This document shows, one piece after another, positions 33,801-42,837 of a DNA stretch of 64,000 bases (positions within the stretch are counted from its first letter, which is position 1; each line of letters begins with the position of its first letter). The stretch lies in contig NZ_FPKO01000007.1 of assembly GCF_900119385.1 (NCBI RefSeq), positions 310,001-374,000 of the forward strand, given 5' to 3'. The stretch comes from Thermophilibacter mediterraneus (GTDB lineage Bacteria; Actinomycetota; Coriobacteriia; Coriobacteriales; Atopobiaceae). The notes beneath the pieces are model-generated. The model saw only the letters and a program-made list of their open reading frames with translations, did no database searches and was not told the DNA's origin. The position numbers and the translations under genes were made by a program.

Positions 33801-34967
33801 ATGCGCACCGACGACTTTGACTACCCCCTGCCCGACGAGCTCATCGCCCAGGCTCCCGCCGAGCCCCGCGACTCGTGTCGCCTGCTCGTGCTCGACCGCG
33901 AGAACGGCTCCGTCGAGCACCGGCGCTTCACCGACGTGATCGACTACCTCGAGCCGGGGGACCTGCTCGTGGCCAACCGGACGCGCGTCATGCCCGCGCG
34001 CCTCGTCGGCCGCAAGAGCGGGACCGGCGGCGTGTGCGAGACGCTGCTGCTCAGGCGCCGCGAGGACGTCGACGCGCTCGGCGGCGTCTGGGAGTGCCTC
34101 GTCAACCCCGGCAAGCGCCTGCGCCAGAGCGGAACCGTGATCGAGTACCGCGCGGGCGGCCTGCACGCGCCCGAGTCGGCGCCGGTGGTCCTCACGGGCG
34201 AGATCGTCGACTTCGTCGAGGGGAGCCGGGGCGGCAGGCTCGTGCGCTTCTCGCCGGTGGGGGAGGGGGCGGACGGCCGCCCGCGCACCCTCGACGAGGC
34301 GATCCACGCCGCGGGCCACGTGCCCCTGCCCCCCTACATCACCTCCTACGAGGGCGACCCGGAGAAGTACCAGACGGTCTACGCCATGAGCGAGGAGCAC
34401 TCCGCCGCCGCGCCGACCGCCGGCCTCCACTTCACGCCCGAGCTCATCGAGCGCATCCGCGAGCGGGGCGTGGGCTGGGCGACGGTCGAGCTCGAGGTGG
34501 GCATCGACACCTTCCGCCTGGTCACCGAGGACGACCCCACGAAGCACGTCATGCACACCGAGCGCTACCACGTCCCCCAGGAGGTGGTGGACGCCGTGCA
34601 CGCCACCAAGGCGGCGGGCCACCGCGTGGTGGCGGTGGGCACGACGTCGGTGCGCTCCCTCGAGAGCGCCTGGGAGCCGGGCGCCGAGCCGAGCGACCCG
34701 CCCGTCGCGGCGCGCCGCTTCGAGTCGTTCGCCGGCACGGGGGACATCGTCTGCCGCGAGAGCGCCACCACCAACCTCTTCCTCATGCCGGGCTCCGCGT
34801 TCCACGTGGTGGACGCCATGATCACGAACTTCCACGTGCCGCGCTCGACGCTCATGATGCTCGTCTCCGCCTTCGCCACGCGCGACCAGGTCATGGCCGC
34901 CTACCGCGCGGCGATCGAGGAGCGCTACCGCTTCCTCAGCTTCGGCGACGCGATGCTCATCAGGTAG
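33801..34967 (+). CDS. queA: S-adenosylmethionine:tRNA ribosyltransferase-isomerase QueA
   Basis: The 388-residue protein begins MRTDDFDYPLPDELIAQAPAEPRDSCRLLVLDR and has all QueA blocks: RVMPARL, PLPPYI, EEHSAAAPTAGLHFTPELI, VGIDTFRLV, and TTSVRSLESAW. It transfers the ribosyl part of AdoMet to preQ1 in tRNA to give epoxyqueuosine, the substrate of QueH. An insert of about 35 residues (ADGRPRTLDEAIHAAGHVP region) is common in longer QueA forms. Confidence 0.96.
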   Translation: MRTDDFDYPLPDELIAQAPAEPRDSCRLLVLDRENGSVEHRRFTDVIDYLEPGDLLVANRTRVMPARLVGRKSGTGGVCETLLLRRREDVDALGGVWECLVNPGKRLRQSGTVIEYRAGGLHAPESAPVVLTGEIVDFVEGSRGGRLVRFSPVGEGADGRPRTLDEAIHAAGHVPLPPYITSYEGDPEKYQTVYAMSEEHSAAAPTAGLHFTPELIERIRERGVGWATVELEVGIDTFRLVTEDDPTKHVMHTERYHVPQEVVDAVHATKAAGHRVVAVGTTSVRSLESAWEPGAEPSDPPVAARRFESFAGTGDIVCRESATTNLFLMPGSAFHVVDAMITNFHVPRSTLMMLVSAFATRDQVMAAYRAAIEERYRFLSFGDAMLIR

Positions 34968-34985
34968 CCGGGGCCGCGGCGGGCC

Positions 34986-36194
34986 CTACCTCGTGGCGAG
35001 AAGAACCGCGATCCCGACGATCAGCGCGAGCGCCACGAGCACGACGGCACCGAGCGCCATCCGCGATGAGCGCGTGTGGGCGCGCAGCGAGCGCTCCCCC
35101 TCGGCGAGCTCGTCGACCTCGTCGCGCTGCGAGGCGATCTCGTCGCGCAGCGCGGCGATCTCGTCGCGCAGGCGCTCGGTCTCCTCGGGGGTGTCGTGGA
35201 CGTGGCGCGCCTCGTCGAGCAGCGCCTGCGCCTCGTCGTGGCGCTCCGCGGCCTCGTCGTGGGCCGCCTTGGCCTCCTCCGCCTCGCGGCGCAGGTCGCA
35301 AATCCGGTCCTCGAGGTCCTTCTCCTGCGCCTGGGCGTTCGCCCTCCTGGCCTCGTAGTCGTCGCGGCGCGCCTCGTACTCGCGCTTGGCGGCGTCAGCC
35401 TCGCGCTGCGCCTCCTCGAGCGAGCGCTTCTGCGTCCAGAGGTGCGTCTGCGCCGCGTCGACGGAGGACTGTGCCTCCGAGGTGACCGTGCTCACCTCGG
35501 ATCGCGCCGCCTCGACGTGCGCGAGCTCGGTCGCGAGCTCGTCCTGGAGCTGGCGCACCGCCGCCGGCGCCGCTCCCGACCCCTGGGCGCGCCTGAGCTC
35601 GTCGCGCACCTTGCGCAGGCGCTCCTGGGAGGAGTCGACGGCGCGGTTCGCCGCGGCGATGCCCTGCTCGCGTCGGTCGGTCGCCTCCTTGACCTGGCCC
35701 TCGGCCGTGCGCACCGCGCGCTTGGCCTCCGCGACGCCCCGACCCGCCTCCTCGGACCTGCCGCGCGCGGTCTCGGCGATGCGCTTGTAGGGCCTGAGCT
35801 CCTGCTCGTGGTCGTCGCGCAGCCGGGCGAGCCGCTCGTCGAGCTCCCTCGCCTCGTCCTCGAGCCGCTCGACGCGCTCGCGCTGCCCGGAGATCTCCCG
35901 CGCGCTCCGCTCGACGACGTCGCTCTGCTCGGCGACGATGTCGTCGAAGGAGCCCTCGACCTCCTCGCGCCTCGCGAGCGCCGCCTCGCTCTCGGCGAGC
36001 TCGTCCTCGAGGTCGCGCAGCCGCGAGCGGGCCGCCCCGTGCCGGCGCGAGGCCTCCCTCACGTCGCGCATGGCCTCCAGCCCGCTTCTCAGCGTCGAGG
36101 TCAGCGCCTGGGCGCCGCCCCGCGCGGGCGCGACGCCGCCCTCGGCGCCCCCGTCCCTCTCGTCGTCTCGGCGCTGGTCGGCATCGTCTGACAT
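34986..36194 (-). CDS. Long coiled-coil protein with C-terminal membrane anchor
   Basis: The 402-residue protein is almost all heptad-like coiled coil from about residue 40 to 375, very rich in Arg, Glu, Ala and Asp, ending in one membrane helix (ALGAVVLVALALIVGIAVLLATR) with a two-residue tail. That makes it a tail-anchored protein with a long cytoplasmic rod. It shows no ATPase motifs, so it is not an SMC. It is convergent with queA and divergent from ptsH. It could be a scaffold or spacer at the membrane (inference). A smaller protein of the same build lies at 63088. Confidence 0.75.
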   Translation of the reverse strand: MSDDADQRRDDERDGGAEGGVAPARGGAQALTSTLRSGLEAMRDVREASRRHGAARSRLRDLEDELAESEAALARREEVEGSFDDIVAEQSDVVERSAREISGQRERVERLEDEARELDERLARLRDDHEQELRPYKRIAETARGRSEEAGRGVAEAKRAVRTAEGQVKEATDRREQGIAAANRAVDSSQERLRKVRDELRRAQGSGAAPAAVRQLQDELATELAHVEAARSEVSTVTSEAQSSVDAAQTHLWTQKRSLEEAQREADAAKREYEARRDDYEARRANAQAQEKDLEDRICDLRREAEEAKAAHDEAAERHDEAQALLDEARHVHDTPEETERLRDEIAALRDEIASQRDEVDELAEGERSLRAHTRSSRMALGAVVLVALALIVGIAVLLATR

Positions 36195-36323
36195 CGCGTG
36201 CTCCCTTTCGTCTCACGAGCGCCGCGGTCTGCGACGCACACCCCTATTGTGCCCCACTTCGACGCGCGACCCGCAAAAACTGTCCGCTCGGCGCCGTAAA
36301 CGCATCCTTGGGGTGGTCCGTAC

Positions 36324-36413
36324 CTTTCAAACGACGCGCCGTTTGCTACTATGTATCCTGTGTTTCGGGGGATCTCAGATATTCCCCGGTTGTTGGGAAA
36401 TCTGGAAAGGGAG
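36324..36413 (+). promoter_or_regulatory. ptsH promoter with dyad between -35 and -10, and leader hairpin
   Basis: CTTTCA (36324-36329) and TACTAT (36347-36352) are 17 bases apart. CAAACG and CGTTTG (36328-36345) form an exact dyad in the spacer, a likely operator. In the leader, CAGATATTCCC (36376-36386) pairs with GGGAAATCTG (36395-36404) immediately before the ribosome site AAAGGGAG, so folding could affect translation. Confidence 0.5.
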
Positions 36414-36421
36414 TTCACGAC

Positions 36422-36694
36422 ATGGTTTCTAAGCAGACGAGCATCATCAACGCCACCGGCCTTCACGCGCGTCCCGCGTCCGTCTTCGTGACCGAGGCCA
36501 AGAAGTATCAGAGCAACGTCACCATCAAGAACGTTGACAAGGACTCCGCTCCCGTCAACGCCAAGTCCATCATGATGATCCTCGCCGCCGGCCTCGGCAC
36601 CGGCACCAAGGTCGAGGTCGCCTGCGACGGAGCTGACGAGCAGGAGGCCCTCGACGCCCTCATCGCCCTCATCGACTCCGGCTTCGGCGAGTAG
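36422..36694 (+). CDS. ptsH: Phosphocarrier protein HPr
   Basis: 90 residues. The active site ATGLHARPAS places the phospho-accepting His at 15; Ser49 in NAKSIMMIL is the counterpart of regulatory Ser46 in Gram-positive HPr. It relays phosphate from enzyme I to sugar permeases of the PTS. ptsI is not next to it; the gene has its own promoter and a strong terminator, so it is monocistronic. Confidence 0.96.
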   Translation: MVSKQTSIINATGLHARPASVFVTEAKKYQSNVTIKNVDKDSAPVNAKSIMMILAAGLGTGTKVEVACDGADEQEALDALIALIDSGFGE

Positions 36695-36726
36695 TCGCGG
36701 GGGAGAAGAGCCCTTTTCGCCTGTTC

Positions 36727-36760
36727 GGCCCGGCGCCCTGCGGCGTCGGGCCCTTTTTTG
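36727..36760 (+). terminator. Intrinsic terminator after ptsH
   Basis: GGCCCGGCGCC and GGCGTCGGGCC form a strong stem with a short loop followed by six T residues. Confidence 0.9.
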
Positions 36761-36824
36761 TGTAGGATGGGTCGGTGTTTTCGATTGCGACCGGCCGCGC
36801 CGGTCCTCGCGTGAGGGGAGCCGC

Positions 36825-37964
36825 ATGGACCAGAGCCTGTTCACCTACGACGTCGTCGCCGAGGACCCGTCGACGCACGCGCGCGCGGGCGTGCTGCACA
36901 CCCCGCACGGCGACGTCCCCACGCCCATCTTCATGCCGGTGGGGACCAAGGCCACGGTCAAGGGCCTCCTTCCCTCCACGCTCGAGTCGCTCGGCACCAA
37001 GATCTTGCTGGCCAACACCTACCACCTCTCCATGCGGCCCGGCGCCGACCTCGTGGCCGAGATGGGGGGACTGCACGACTTCATGGGCTGGCACCACCCC
37101 ATCCTCACGGACTCCGGCGGCTTCCAGGTCTTCAGCCACGAGGAGTTCTTCAAGCTCTCGCGCGACGGCGTGCGCTTCCGCGCGATCGACTACGACGGGC
37201 GCTGGTTCACCTGGACGCCCGAGGAGAACATGTCGATCGCGCAGAGGCTCGGCGCCGACATCGTGATGCAACTCGACCAGTGCGTGGGCTACCCGGCCCC
37301 GCGCCGCAAGGTCGAGCGCTCCGTGGAGCTCTCGAGCCTGTGGGCGGAGCGCTGCTACGCGGCGCACGAGAGGCCCGACCAGGCGCTCTTCGGCATCGTC
37401 CAGGGCGGCATGCACCTCGACCTGCGCCTTCGCAGCCTCAGGCACCTCGAGGAGATCGGCGACTTCCCCGGGTACGGGATCGGCGGCTACTCGGTGGGGG
37501 AGGACCACGAGACCATGTTCGAGTCGCTCGAGCCGCTCGTGTCCGAGCACATGCCGCGCACGAAGCCGCGCTACCTCATGGGCGTCGGCAACCCGACCAC
37601 GCTCGTGCGCGCGGTCGCCTGCGGCGTCGACATGTTCGACTGCGTGCTGCCCACGCGCACGGCGCGCACGGGGTCTGCCTTCTCGAGCGAGGGGAGGCTC
37701 AACTTCCGGCACGCGCGCTTCGCCCACGACGCCGGCCCCCTCGACCCGGCGTGCTCGTGCCCCACGTGCACGGGAGGGTTCTCGCGCGCCTACCTCCACC
37801 ACCTCGTCCGCCAGAAGGAGATGCTCGGCTCGATCCTCATCTCGCAGCACAACATCTTCTACCTGCTCGACCTCATGCGTCGCATCCGGGAGTCCGTCGC
37901 CGCGGGGACCTACGCCGCCTTCGTGGACGACTGGATGGCCTCGCCCGCGGCGCGGGACTGGTAG
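36825..37964 (+). CDS. tgt: tRNA-guanine transglycosylase (Tgt)
   Basis: 379 residues. FMPVGTKATVKGL, ILTDSGGFQVFS (catalytic Asp), GIVQGG, DMFDCVLPTRTARTG and the zinc site CSCPTC..HH are present. It swaps guanine-34 for preQ1 in tRNAs for Asn, Asp, His and Tyr, the step before QueA. The ATG at 36825 follows GAGGGGAG. TAGGAT about 55 bases upstream may be its -10. Confidence 0.96.
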   Translation: MDQSLFTYDVVAEDPSTHARAGVLHTPHGDVPTPIFMPVGTKATVKGLLPSTLESLGTKILLANTYHLSMRPGADLVAEMGGLHDFMGWHHPILTDSGGFQVFSHEEFFKLSRDGVRFRAIDYDGRWFTWTPEENMSIAQRLGADIVMQLDQCVGYPAPRRKVERSVELSSLWAERCYAAHERPDQALFGIVQGGMHLDLRLRSLRHLEEIGDFPGYGIGGYSVGEDHETMFESLEPLVSEHMPRTKPRYLMGVGNPTTLVRAVACGVDMFDCVLPTRTARTGSAFSSEGRLNFRHARFAHDAGPLDPACSCPTCTGGFSRAYLHHLVRQKEMLGSILISQHNIFYLLDLMRRIRESVAAGTYAAFVDDWMASPAARDW

Positions 37965-38049
37965 GCCCGTCCGCGCGCCGTCCGGCGCGCTTGGCCCTCA
38001 GCAACCTTTGGGGTCTCCTCGTGAGGGCGGGCGGCCCCGGCCGCCCGTT

Positions 38050-38055
38050 GGGGTA
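38050..38055 (+). promoter_or_regulatory. -10-like element before the SecD-like gene
   Basis: GGTATCATTG contains a TATCAT hexamer about 50 bases before the ATG, just after a perfect GGGCGGCCCCGGCCGCCC stem at about 38027-38048 that may end tgt transcription. Confidence 0.35.
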
Positions 38056-38103
38056 TCATTGTTCGGTTGACAAGACGAACGTGACCCGAGAAGAGGCCTC
38101 ATC

Positions 38104-39516
38104 ATGAAGAGCTCCTCAGCAGAGAAGAACGAGAAGGAAGCGACCGGCGTCGCCCGATGGAGGCAGGGGGACGGCGCGCGCAGGAAGAGGCGCCGCCGCG
38201 GCCTGTCTCGCGACGCGAGGGCGCAGATTCCCGCGCTCGTGGTGGCGCTGCTGCTGCTCGTCGGCGCCGTCGTCGCCTGCCTGCCCCCGGCGGAGCGCCT
38301 GGGGTGGGGCGCCGACTTCGCCGGCGGGACCTCCTACACCTTCGTGTCCGACGCCGACGCCGACCTCTCCTCCGCGGTGGGGACGGTCCGCGACCGCCTC
38401 GCCGCCCTCGACGTGCGCGGCGCGCGCGTGAGCGCCGCCGACGGCCAGCTCACGGTCCAGGTCCCCGCGGGCGAGGATGACGCCTCCGCCGTGGCCGAGG
38501 TCGCCCGCACGGGCCGCTTCGAGCTCGTGCGCCTCGACTCCATCTCGGACGCCGACGCGCTCGCCCGCATCTCCGCGGGCGTGAGCGACGTCGAGCTCGC
38601 CGAGGGTACCTACGAGGCCTTCCTCGACGGCTCGTCGGTCACCGCCGCGTCCGCCGTCGAGACCTCGTCGGGGTCGGGGGTCTACGGCCTCGCGCTCTCC
38701 TTCGACTCCGAGGGCGCCCAGGCCTTCGCCGACGTCACCGGCGAGCTCGCCCCCGTCTACGGGCAGATCGCCGTGGTCGTCGACGGCACCGTCGTGGCCG
38801 CGCCGCAGGTCAGCCAGGCCATCGAGGGTGGGCAGGTGAGCATCTCGCTCTCGCTCACCCAGACCGAGGCCGCCGGCATCGCCGCCGCCATCTCCACCGG
38901 CGAGCTCCCGTGCTCGCTCGTGCAGCAGGGCTCCTCGGCCTTCTCCGCCGCCGTCGGCGCGGACGAGCTCGGTCGCGCGCTCATCGTGGCGGGCGTCGCG
39001 GTGCTCGCGCTGCTCGTGGTCCTTCTCGTCTGGATGCGCCTGCTCGGGCTCGTGGCCTACGCGGGCCTGGCCTACACCGCCGTGCTCGAGGTGGGCGGGC
39101 TCGCGCTGCTCTCGTCCGCGGGCGTCTTCGTCCCGACGGTGACCGCCTACCTCGGCGCCGCGGTCGCCGTGCTCGTCGCCTTCTGCGCCCAGCTGCTCGT
39201 CGTCGCGCGCGTGCGCTCCCGCATGCGCTCCGGCACCGACGCGCGCGACGCGCTGCGCTCCGTGCCGCGCTCGCTCAGGATCGAGCTCGGCACGCTCGCC
39301 GCCGTCTTCGTGGTGGGCGGCCTCGTCCTCTACTTCGTCGTGTCCGACGGCGGCCTCGCCACGAGCCCCGCGGGCCTCGCCTGGCCCGTCGCGGCGGTCG
39401 TGGGCGCGCTGTCGCTCGCACTCGTGGTGCTCCCGCTCGGCAAGCTGCTCGCCTGCGGGCCCCTTCGCGACCGGGACGCCGCCGGCGCGCGAGACGCCAA
39501 GAGGGACGAGGACTAG
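38104..39516 (+). CDS. SecD-like preprotein translocase protein, divergent
   Basis: 470 residues. A basic N-terminus, one helix (about 40-60), the SecD/SecF motif GADFAGG, a periplasmic domain with SecD blocks (ARTGRFELVRLD, VSQAIEGGQVSISLSLTQTEAAGIAAAISTGELP), then five C-terminal helices. The fold order is SecD. The TM4 region, where SecD/F proteins have a conserved AVDANVLI Asp for proton flow, reads AVAVLVAFCAQLL with no acidic residue. No secF follows; recJ starts one base after the stop... of this gene. It may be an accessory or coupling-deficient SecD. Confidence 0.8.
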   Translation: MKSSSAEKNEKEATGVARWRQGDGARRKRRRRGLSRDARAQIPALVVALLLLVGAVVACLPPAERLGWGADFAGGTSYTFVSDADADLSSAVGTVRDRLAALDVRGARVSAADGQLTVQVPAGEDDASAVAEVARTGRFELVRLDSISDADALARISAGVSDVELAEGTYEAFLDGSSVTAASAVETSSGSGVYGLALSFDSEGAQAFADVTGELAPVYGQIAVVVDGTVVAAPQVSQAIEGGQVSISLSLTQTEAAGIAAAISTGELPCSLVQQGSSAFSAAVGADELGRALIVAGVAVLALLVVLLVWMRLLGLVAYAGLAYTAVLEVGGLALLSSAGVFVPTVTAYLGAAVAVLVAFCAQLLVVARVRSRMRSGTDARDALRSVPRSLRIELGTLAAVFVVGGLVLYFVVSDGGLATSPAGLAWPVAAVVGALSLALVVLPLGKLLACGPLRDRDAAGARDAKRDED

Positions 39517-42500
39517 ATGCCCGGCGACGCCGACAGCCGTCGCTGGTCGGTCCTGCCCCGTGACCCACGCGCCGAGCGCCGCCTCGTGGAGGCGCTCGGC
39601 GTTCCCGCCCTCGTCGCGCGCGTGCTCGCGGCCCGCGGGATCACCGACGTCGAGGACGCCCGCGCCTTCCTCTCGCCCTCGCTCGAGCGCGACTGGGCAG
39701 ACCCGCTGTGCGTCCCGGGGATGGATGCCGCCGTCGAGCGCGTCGCGCTCGCGCTGGACCGCGGCGAGACCGTCGCCGTCTTCGGCGACTTCGACGTGGA
39801 CGGCATGAGCTCGACCTGCCTGCTCACCCTCGCGCTGCGCCGCCTGGGCGGCGACGTGCACCCCTTCATCCCGCACCGGTTCGGTGAGGGGTACGGCCTC
39901 TCGCGCGAGGCCCTCGCGCGCGTGCGCGACGCGTGCGACCCCGACCTCGTGGTCACCGTCGACAACGGCATCGCCGCGGCCGACGAGGTGGCGTGGCTGC
40001 GCGAGCTGGGCGTCGACGTGGTGGTGACCGACCACCACGAGCCCGCCGACCTCGTCCCCGCCGGCGTTCCGGTGACCGACCCCAAGCTCTCGCCCGACTG
40101 CCCCTCGCGCGAGCTCGCGGGCGTCGGCGTGGCGCTCAAGCTCATCTGCGAGCTCGGCGCCCGCCGCGGCGCTCCCGACCTGTGGCTCGACTACCTGGAC
40201 GTGGCTGCCCTCGGCACGCTCTCCGACATGATGAGGCTCACCGGCGAGAACCGCGCCCTCGTGGCCGCCGGCATCGACCTCATGCGCCGCCGTCCGCGCC
40301 CGGGCCTCGCGGCCCTCGCGGGCACGGCGGGGCTCGACGTGGCGGCCGTGAGCGCCGACTCGCTGCCCTTCTCGCTCATCCCGCGCCTCAACGCGGCGGG
40401 TCGGATGGACTCGACCGACGTCGCCCTCGACCTCCTGCTCACCGACGACGTGTCGGAGGCGACGGTCCTCGCCGGCCGCCTCGAGGCAATCAACGCGGAG
40501 CGCCGCGAGACGGAGGCCGCGCTCGCCGAGGCCGCGCTCGCCGAGGCGCAGCGCTCCTATCGCGGCGAGCGGGCCGTGGTGGTGGGCGGGCGAGGGTGGC
40601 ACGAGGGCGTGAAGGGCATCGTGGCATCGCGCCTCGTGAGCCGCTACCACGTCCCCTCGATCGTCTTCACCGTCACGGAGGACGGCATCGCCCGCGGCTC
40701 CGGGCGCTCCGTGGGCTCCGTCGACCTCTTCCACGCCGTCGAGCAGTGCTCGGACGTGCTCGTGCGCTTCGGGGGCCACGCCGGCGCCGTGGGCGTCACG
40801 TGCGAGGCCTCCCGCCTCGACGAGTTCCGCGAGCGCCTCTGCGCGGCGCTCGACGCCCTGCCGGGGGACCAGTTCGTCGACGTGGGGGAGGTGACGGCCG
40901 AGGTGGCGCTCCCCGAGATCAGCGTGGAGTCCCTCGACGCCCTCGAGCTGCTGCAGCCCTTCGGGCAGGGCAACAAGAAGCCCGTGCTCGCCGCGCGCGG
41001 CGTCACGATGCGCAACCGCGCCCTCGTGGGCGCGGACGGGGCGCACCTGCGCTTCATGGCGACCGACGGCCGCTCCTCGGTCCCGGCGATCATGTTCCGC
41101 GTTCCCGACCCGGCCGCAGCCGCTGCCTACGAGGGCGTCTGCGACCTCGTCTTCGAGGCCGTCAACGAGACGTGGCAGGGCAGGACGAAGCCCAAGCTCA
41201 TGGTCAAGGACATCCTCATCCCCGCCCCCGCGGGGGAGCGGGGGCGCCTGGGCCGGTTCGGCGCGGACGTCGACGCCGGGGCCCCCGGCGACGGGGGCGA
41301 GGGGGCCGACGGCGCCGAACCGCCCGCCGACGAACGGCGCCGCGCGGAGCTCGCGGCGCTGGGCGAGCCCACCCTCACCGACGAGCTGCGCCGCGCCCTC
41401 ATCGGCGACCGCCCCCTGCTCGCGGCCCAGCGCGCGACCCTCGAGCGCCTCGCCGCCGGCAGGTCGTGCCTGGCCGTCATGGCCACGGGGCGCGGCAAGT
41501 CCCTCATCTTCCACCTGCACGCGGCTCGCCTCGCCGTCGCGCGCGGCGAGGCGAGCGTGTTCGTCTACCCGCTGCGCGCCCTCGTGGGCGACCAGTCCTT
41601 CCACCTTCGCGAGTCGCTCGGCTCGCTCGGCGTGCGCGCCGAGGTGCTGACGGGGGAGAGCCCCGCCTCAGAGCGCGCCCGCGTGCTCGGGGCCCTCGCC
41701 TCCGGCGAGGTCGACATCGTGCTCACCACGCCCGAGTTCCTCGCCATCCACCGCTCCGCGTTCGCCCGGGGCCGCGTGGGCTTCGTCGTGGTCGACGAGG
41801 CGCATCACGCGGGGGCGGCGGCCCCCGGCTCGCGCGACGCCTACCTCGAGCTGCCCTCCGTCCTGGCGGACCTCGGCGACCCCGTGGCCCTCGCGGTCAC
41901 GGCGACGGCCGACCCCGCCGCGGCGTCGGAGATCTGCCGGCTCCTCGGCATCGACGAGGGGGACGTCGTCGTGGACTGCTCGGTGCGTGAGAACCTCCTG
42001 CTCGACGACGCGCGCGACGCCCTCGACCGCGACGCCCTTCTCGCCCGCATCGTGTCGACCGGCGAGAAGTGCGTGGTGTACGTTCCCACGCGCGAGCGCT
42101 CCGTCGCGCTCGTGCGGATGCTGCGCCACTGCGTCCCCGGCCTCGCCGCGCGCGTGGCTCTCTACCACGCCGGCCTCTCGCGCGACGCCCGCCGTCGGGT
42201 CGAGCGCGCGTTTCGCGGCGACGAGCTCGCGTGCATCGTCTCGACGAGCGCCTTCGGCGAGGGGGTCAACCTCCCCGGCATCCGCCACGTCGTGCTCTAC
42301 GGGCTCCCCCTCGACCGGGTCGAGTTCAACCAGATGAGCGGTCGCGCGGGGCGCGACGGCGCCCCCGCGACGGTGCACCTCCTCTTCGGCCCTGACGACG
42401 TCCGCGCCGGCGAGGCCATCCTCGCGTCCGCGGCCCCCGCGCGAGACGACCTGGTCGCCCTCTACCGGACCCTCCTCGCCCTCTTCCGGACGTCGGGCCC

Positions 42501-42831
42501 GGTCGGCCTCGACGACGAGGGCATCGCGCGCGCCGCCCGCGAGCGCGACCCCCTCTGCGCGCTCGACGCCCGCGAGGTCGCCTCCGGGCTCTCGGTCTTC
42601 TCGGAGCTCGGCTTCTGCGCCGTCACGGGCTGGGGCGCCTCGCGCCGCGTCGCCATGGCGAGCGCCCCTGCGCGCATGGAGCTCACCGAGTCGGCCTGCT
42701 ACCTCGAGGGGCAGAGGCTCCAGCGCGAGTACGCCTCGTTCTGCCGCTGGGCGCTCGACGCGCCCGCAGACGAGCTTCTTGCCCGGCTCAACCGCCCCAT
42801 CACGCCCAACTTCGGTATCATCGTGTCCTAG
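39517..42831 (+). CDS. recJ: RecJ single-strand exonuclease fused to a RecQ-like helicase
   Basis: 1104 residues, about twice the usual RecJ. The N-terminal half has DHH motifs DFDVDG (91-96), TVDNGIA and VTDHHEP, LGTLSDMM, the DHHA1 blocks GWHEGVKGIVASRL and GGHAGAVG, and an OB-like domain to about residue 590. The C-terminal half is a superfamily 2 helicase: Walker A MATGRGKS (about 655), VVVDEAHH, VTATADP, STSAFGEGVNLPG and motif VI QMSGRAGRDG, closest to RecQ. It would unwind and degrade 5' ends in one polypeptide. The ATG directly follows the upstream TAG and is coupled to it. Confidence 0.92.
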   Translation: MPGDADSRRWSVLPRDPRAERRLVEALGVPALVARVLAARGITDVEDARAFLSPSLERDWADPLCVPGMDAAVERVALALDRGETVAVFGDFDVDGMSSTCLLTLALRRLGGDVHPFIPHRFGEGYGLSREALARVRDACDPDLVVTVDNGIAAADEVAWLRELGVDVVVTDHHEPADLVPAGVPVTDPKLSPDCPSRELAGVGVALKLICELGARRGAPDLWLDYLDVAALGTLSDMMRLTGENRALVAAGIDLMRRRPRPGLAALAGTAGLDVAAVSADSLPFSLIPRLNAAGRMDSTDVALDLLLTDDVSEATVLAGRLEAINAERRETEAALAEAALAEAQRSYRGERAVVVGGRGWHEGVKGIVASRLVSRYHVPSIVFTVTEDGIARGSGRSVGSVDLFHAVEQCSDVLVRFGGHAGAVGVTCEASRLDEFRERLCAALDALPGDQFVDVGEVTAEVALPEISVESLDALELLQPFGQGNKKPVLAARGVTMRNRALVGADGAHLRFMATDGRSSVPAIMFRVPDPAAAAAYEGVCDLVFEAVNETWQGRTKPKLMVKDILIPAPAGERGRLGRFGADVDAGAPGDGGEGADGAEPPADERRRAELAALGEPTLTDELRRALIGDRPLLAAQRATLERLAAGRSCLAVMATGRGKSLIFHLHAARLAVARGEASVFVYPLRALVGDQSFHLRESLGSLGVRAEVLTGESPASERARVLGALASGEVDIVLTTPEFLAIHRSAFARGRVGFVVVDEAHHAGAAAPGSRDAYLELPSVLADLGDPVALAVTATADPAAASEICRLLGIDEGDVVVDCSVRENLLLDDARDALDRDALLARIVSTGEKCVVYVPTRERSVALVRMLRHCVPGLAARVALYHAGLSRDARRRVERAFRGDELACIVSTSAFGEGVNLPGIRHVVLYGLPLDRVEFNQMSGRAGRDGAPATVHLLFGPDDVRAGEAILASAAPARDDLVALYRTLLALFRTSGPVGLDDEGIARAARERDPLCALDAREVASGLSVFSELGFCAVTGWGASRRVAMASAPARMELTESACYLEGQRLQREYASFCRWALDAPADELLARLNRPITPNFGIIVS

Positions 42832-42837
42832 GGGAGG

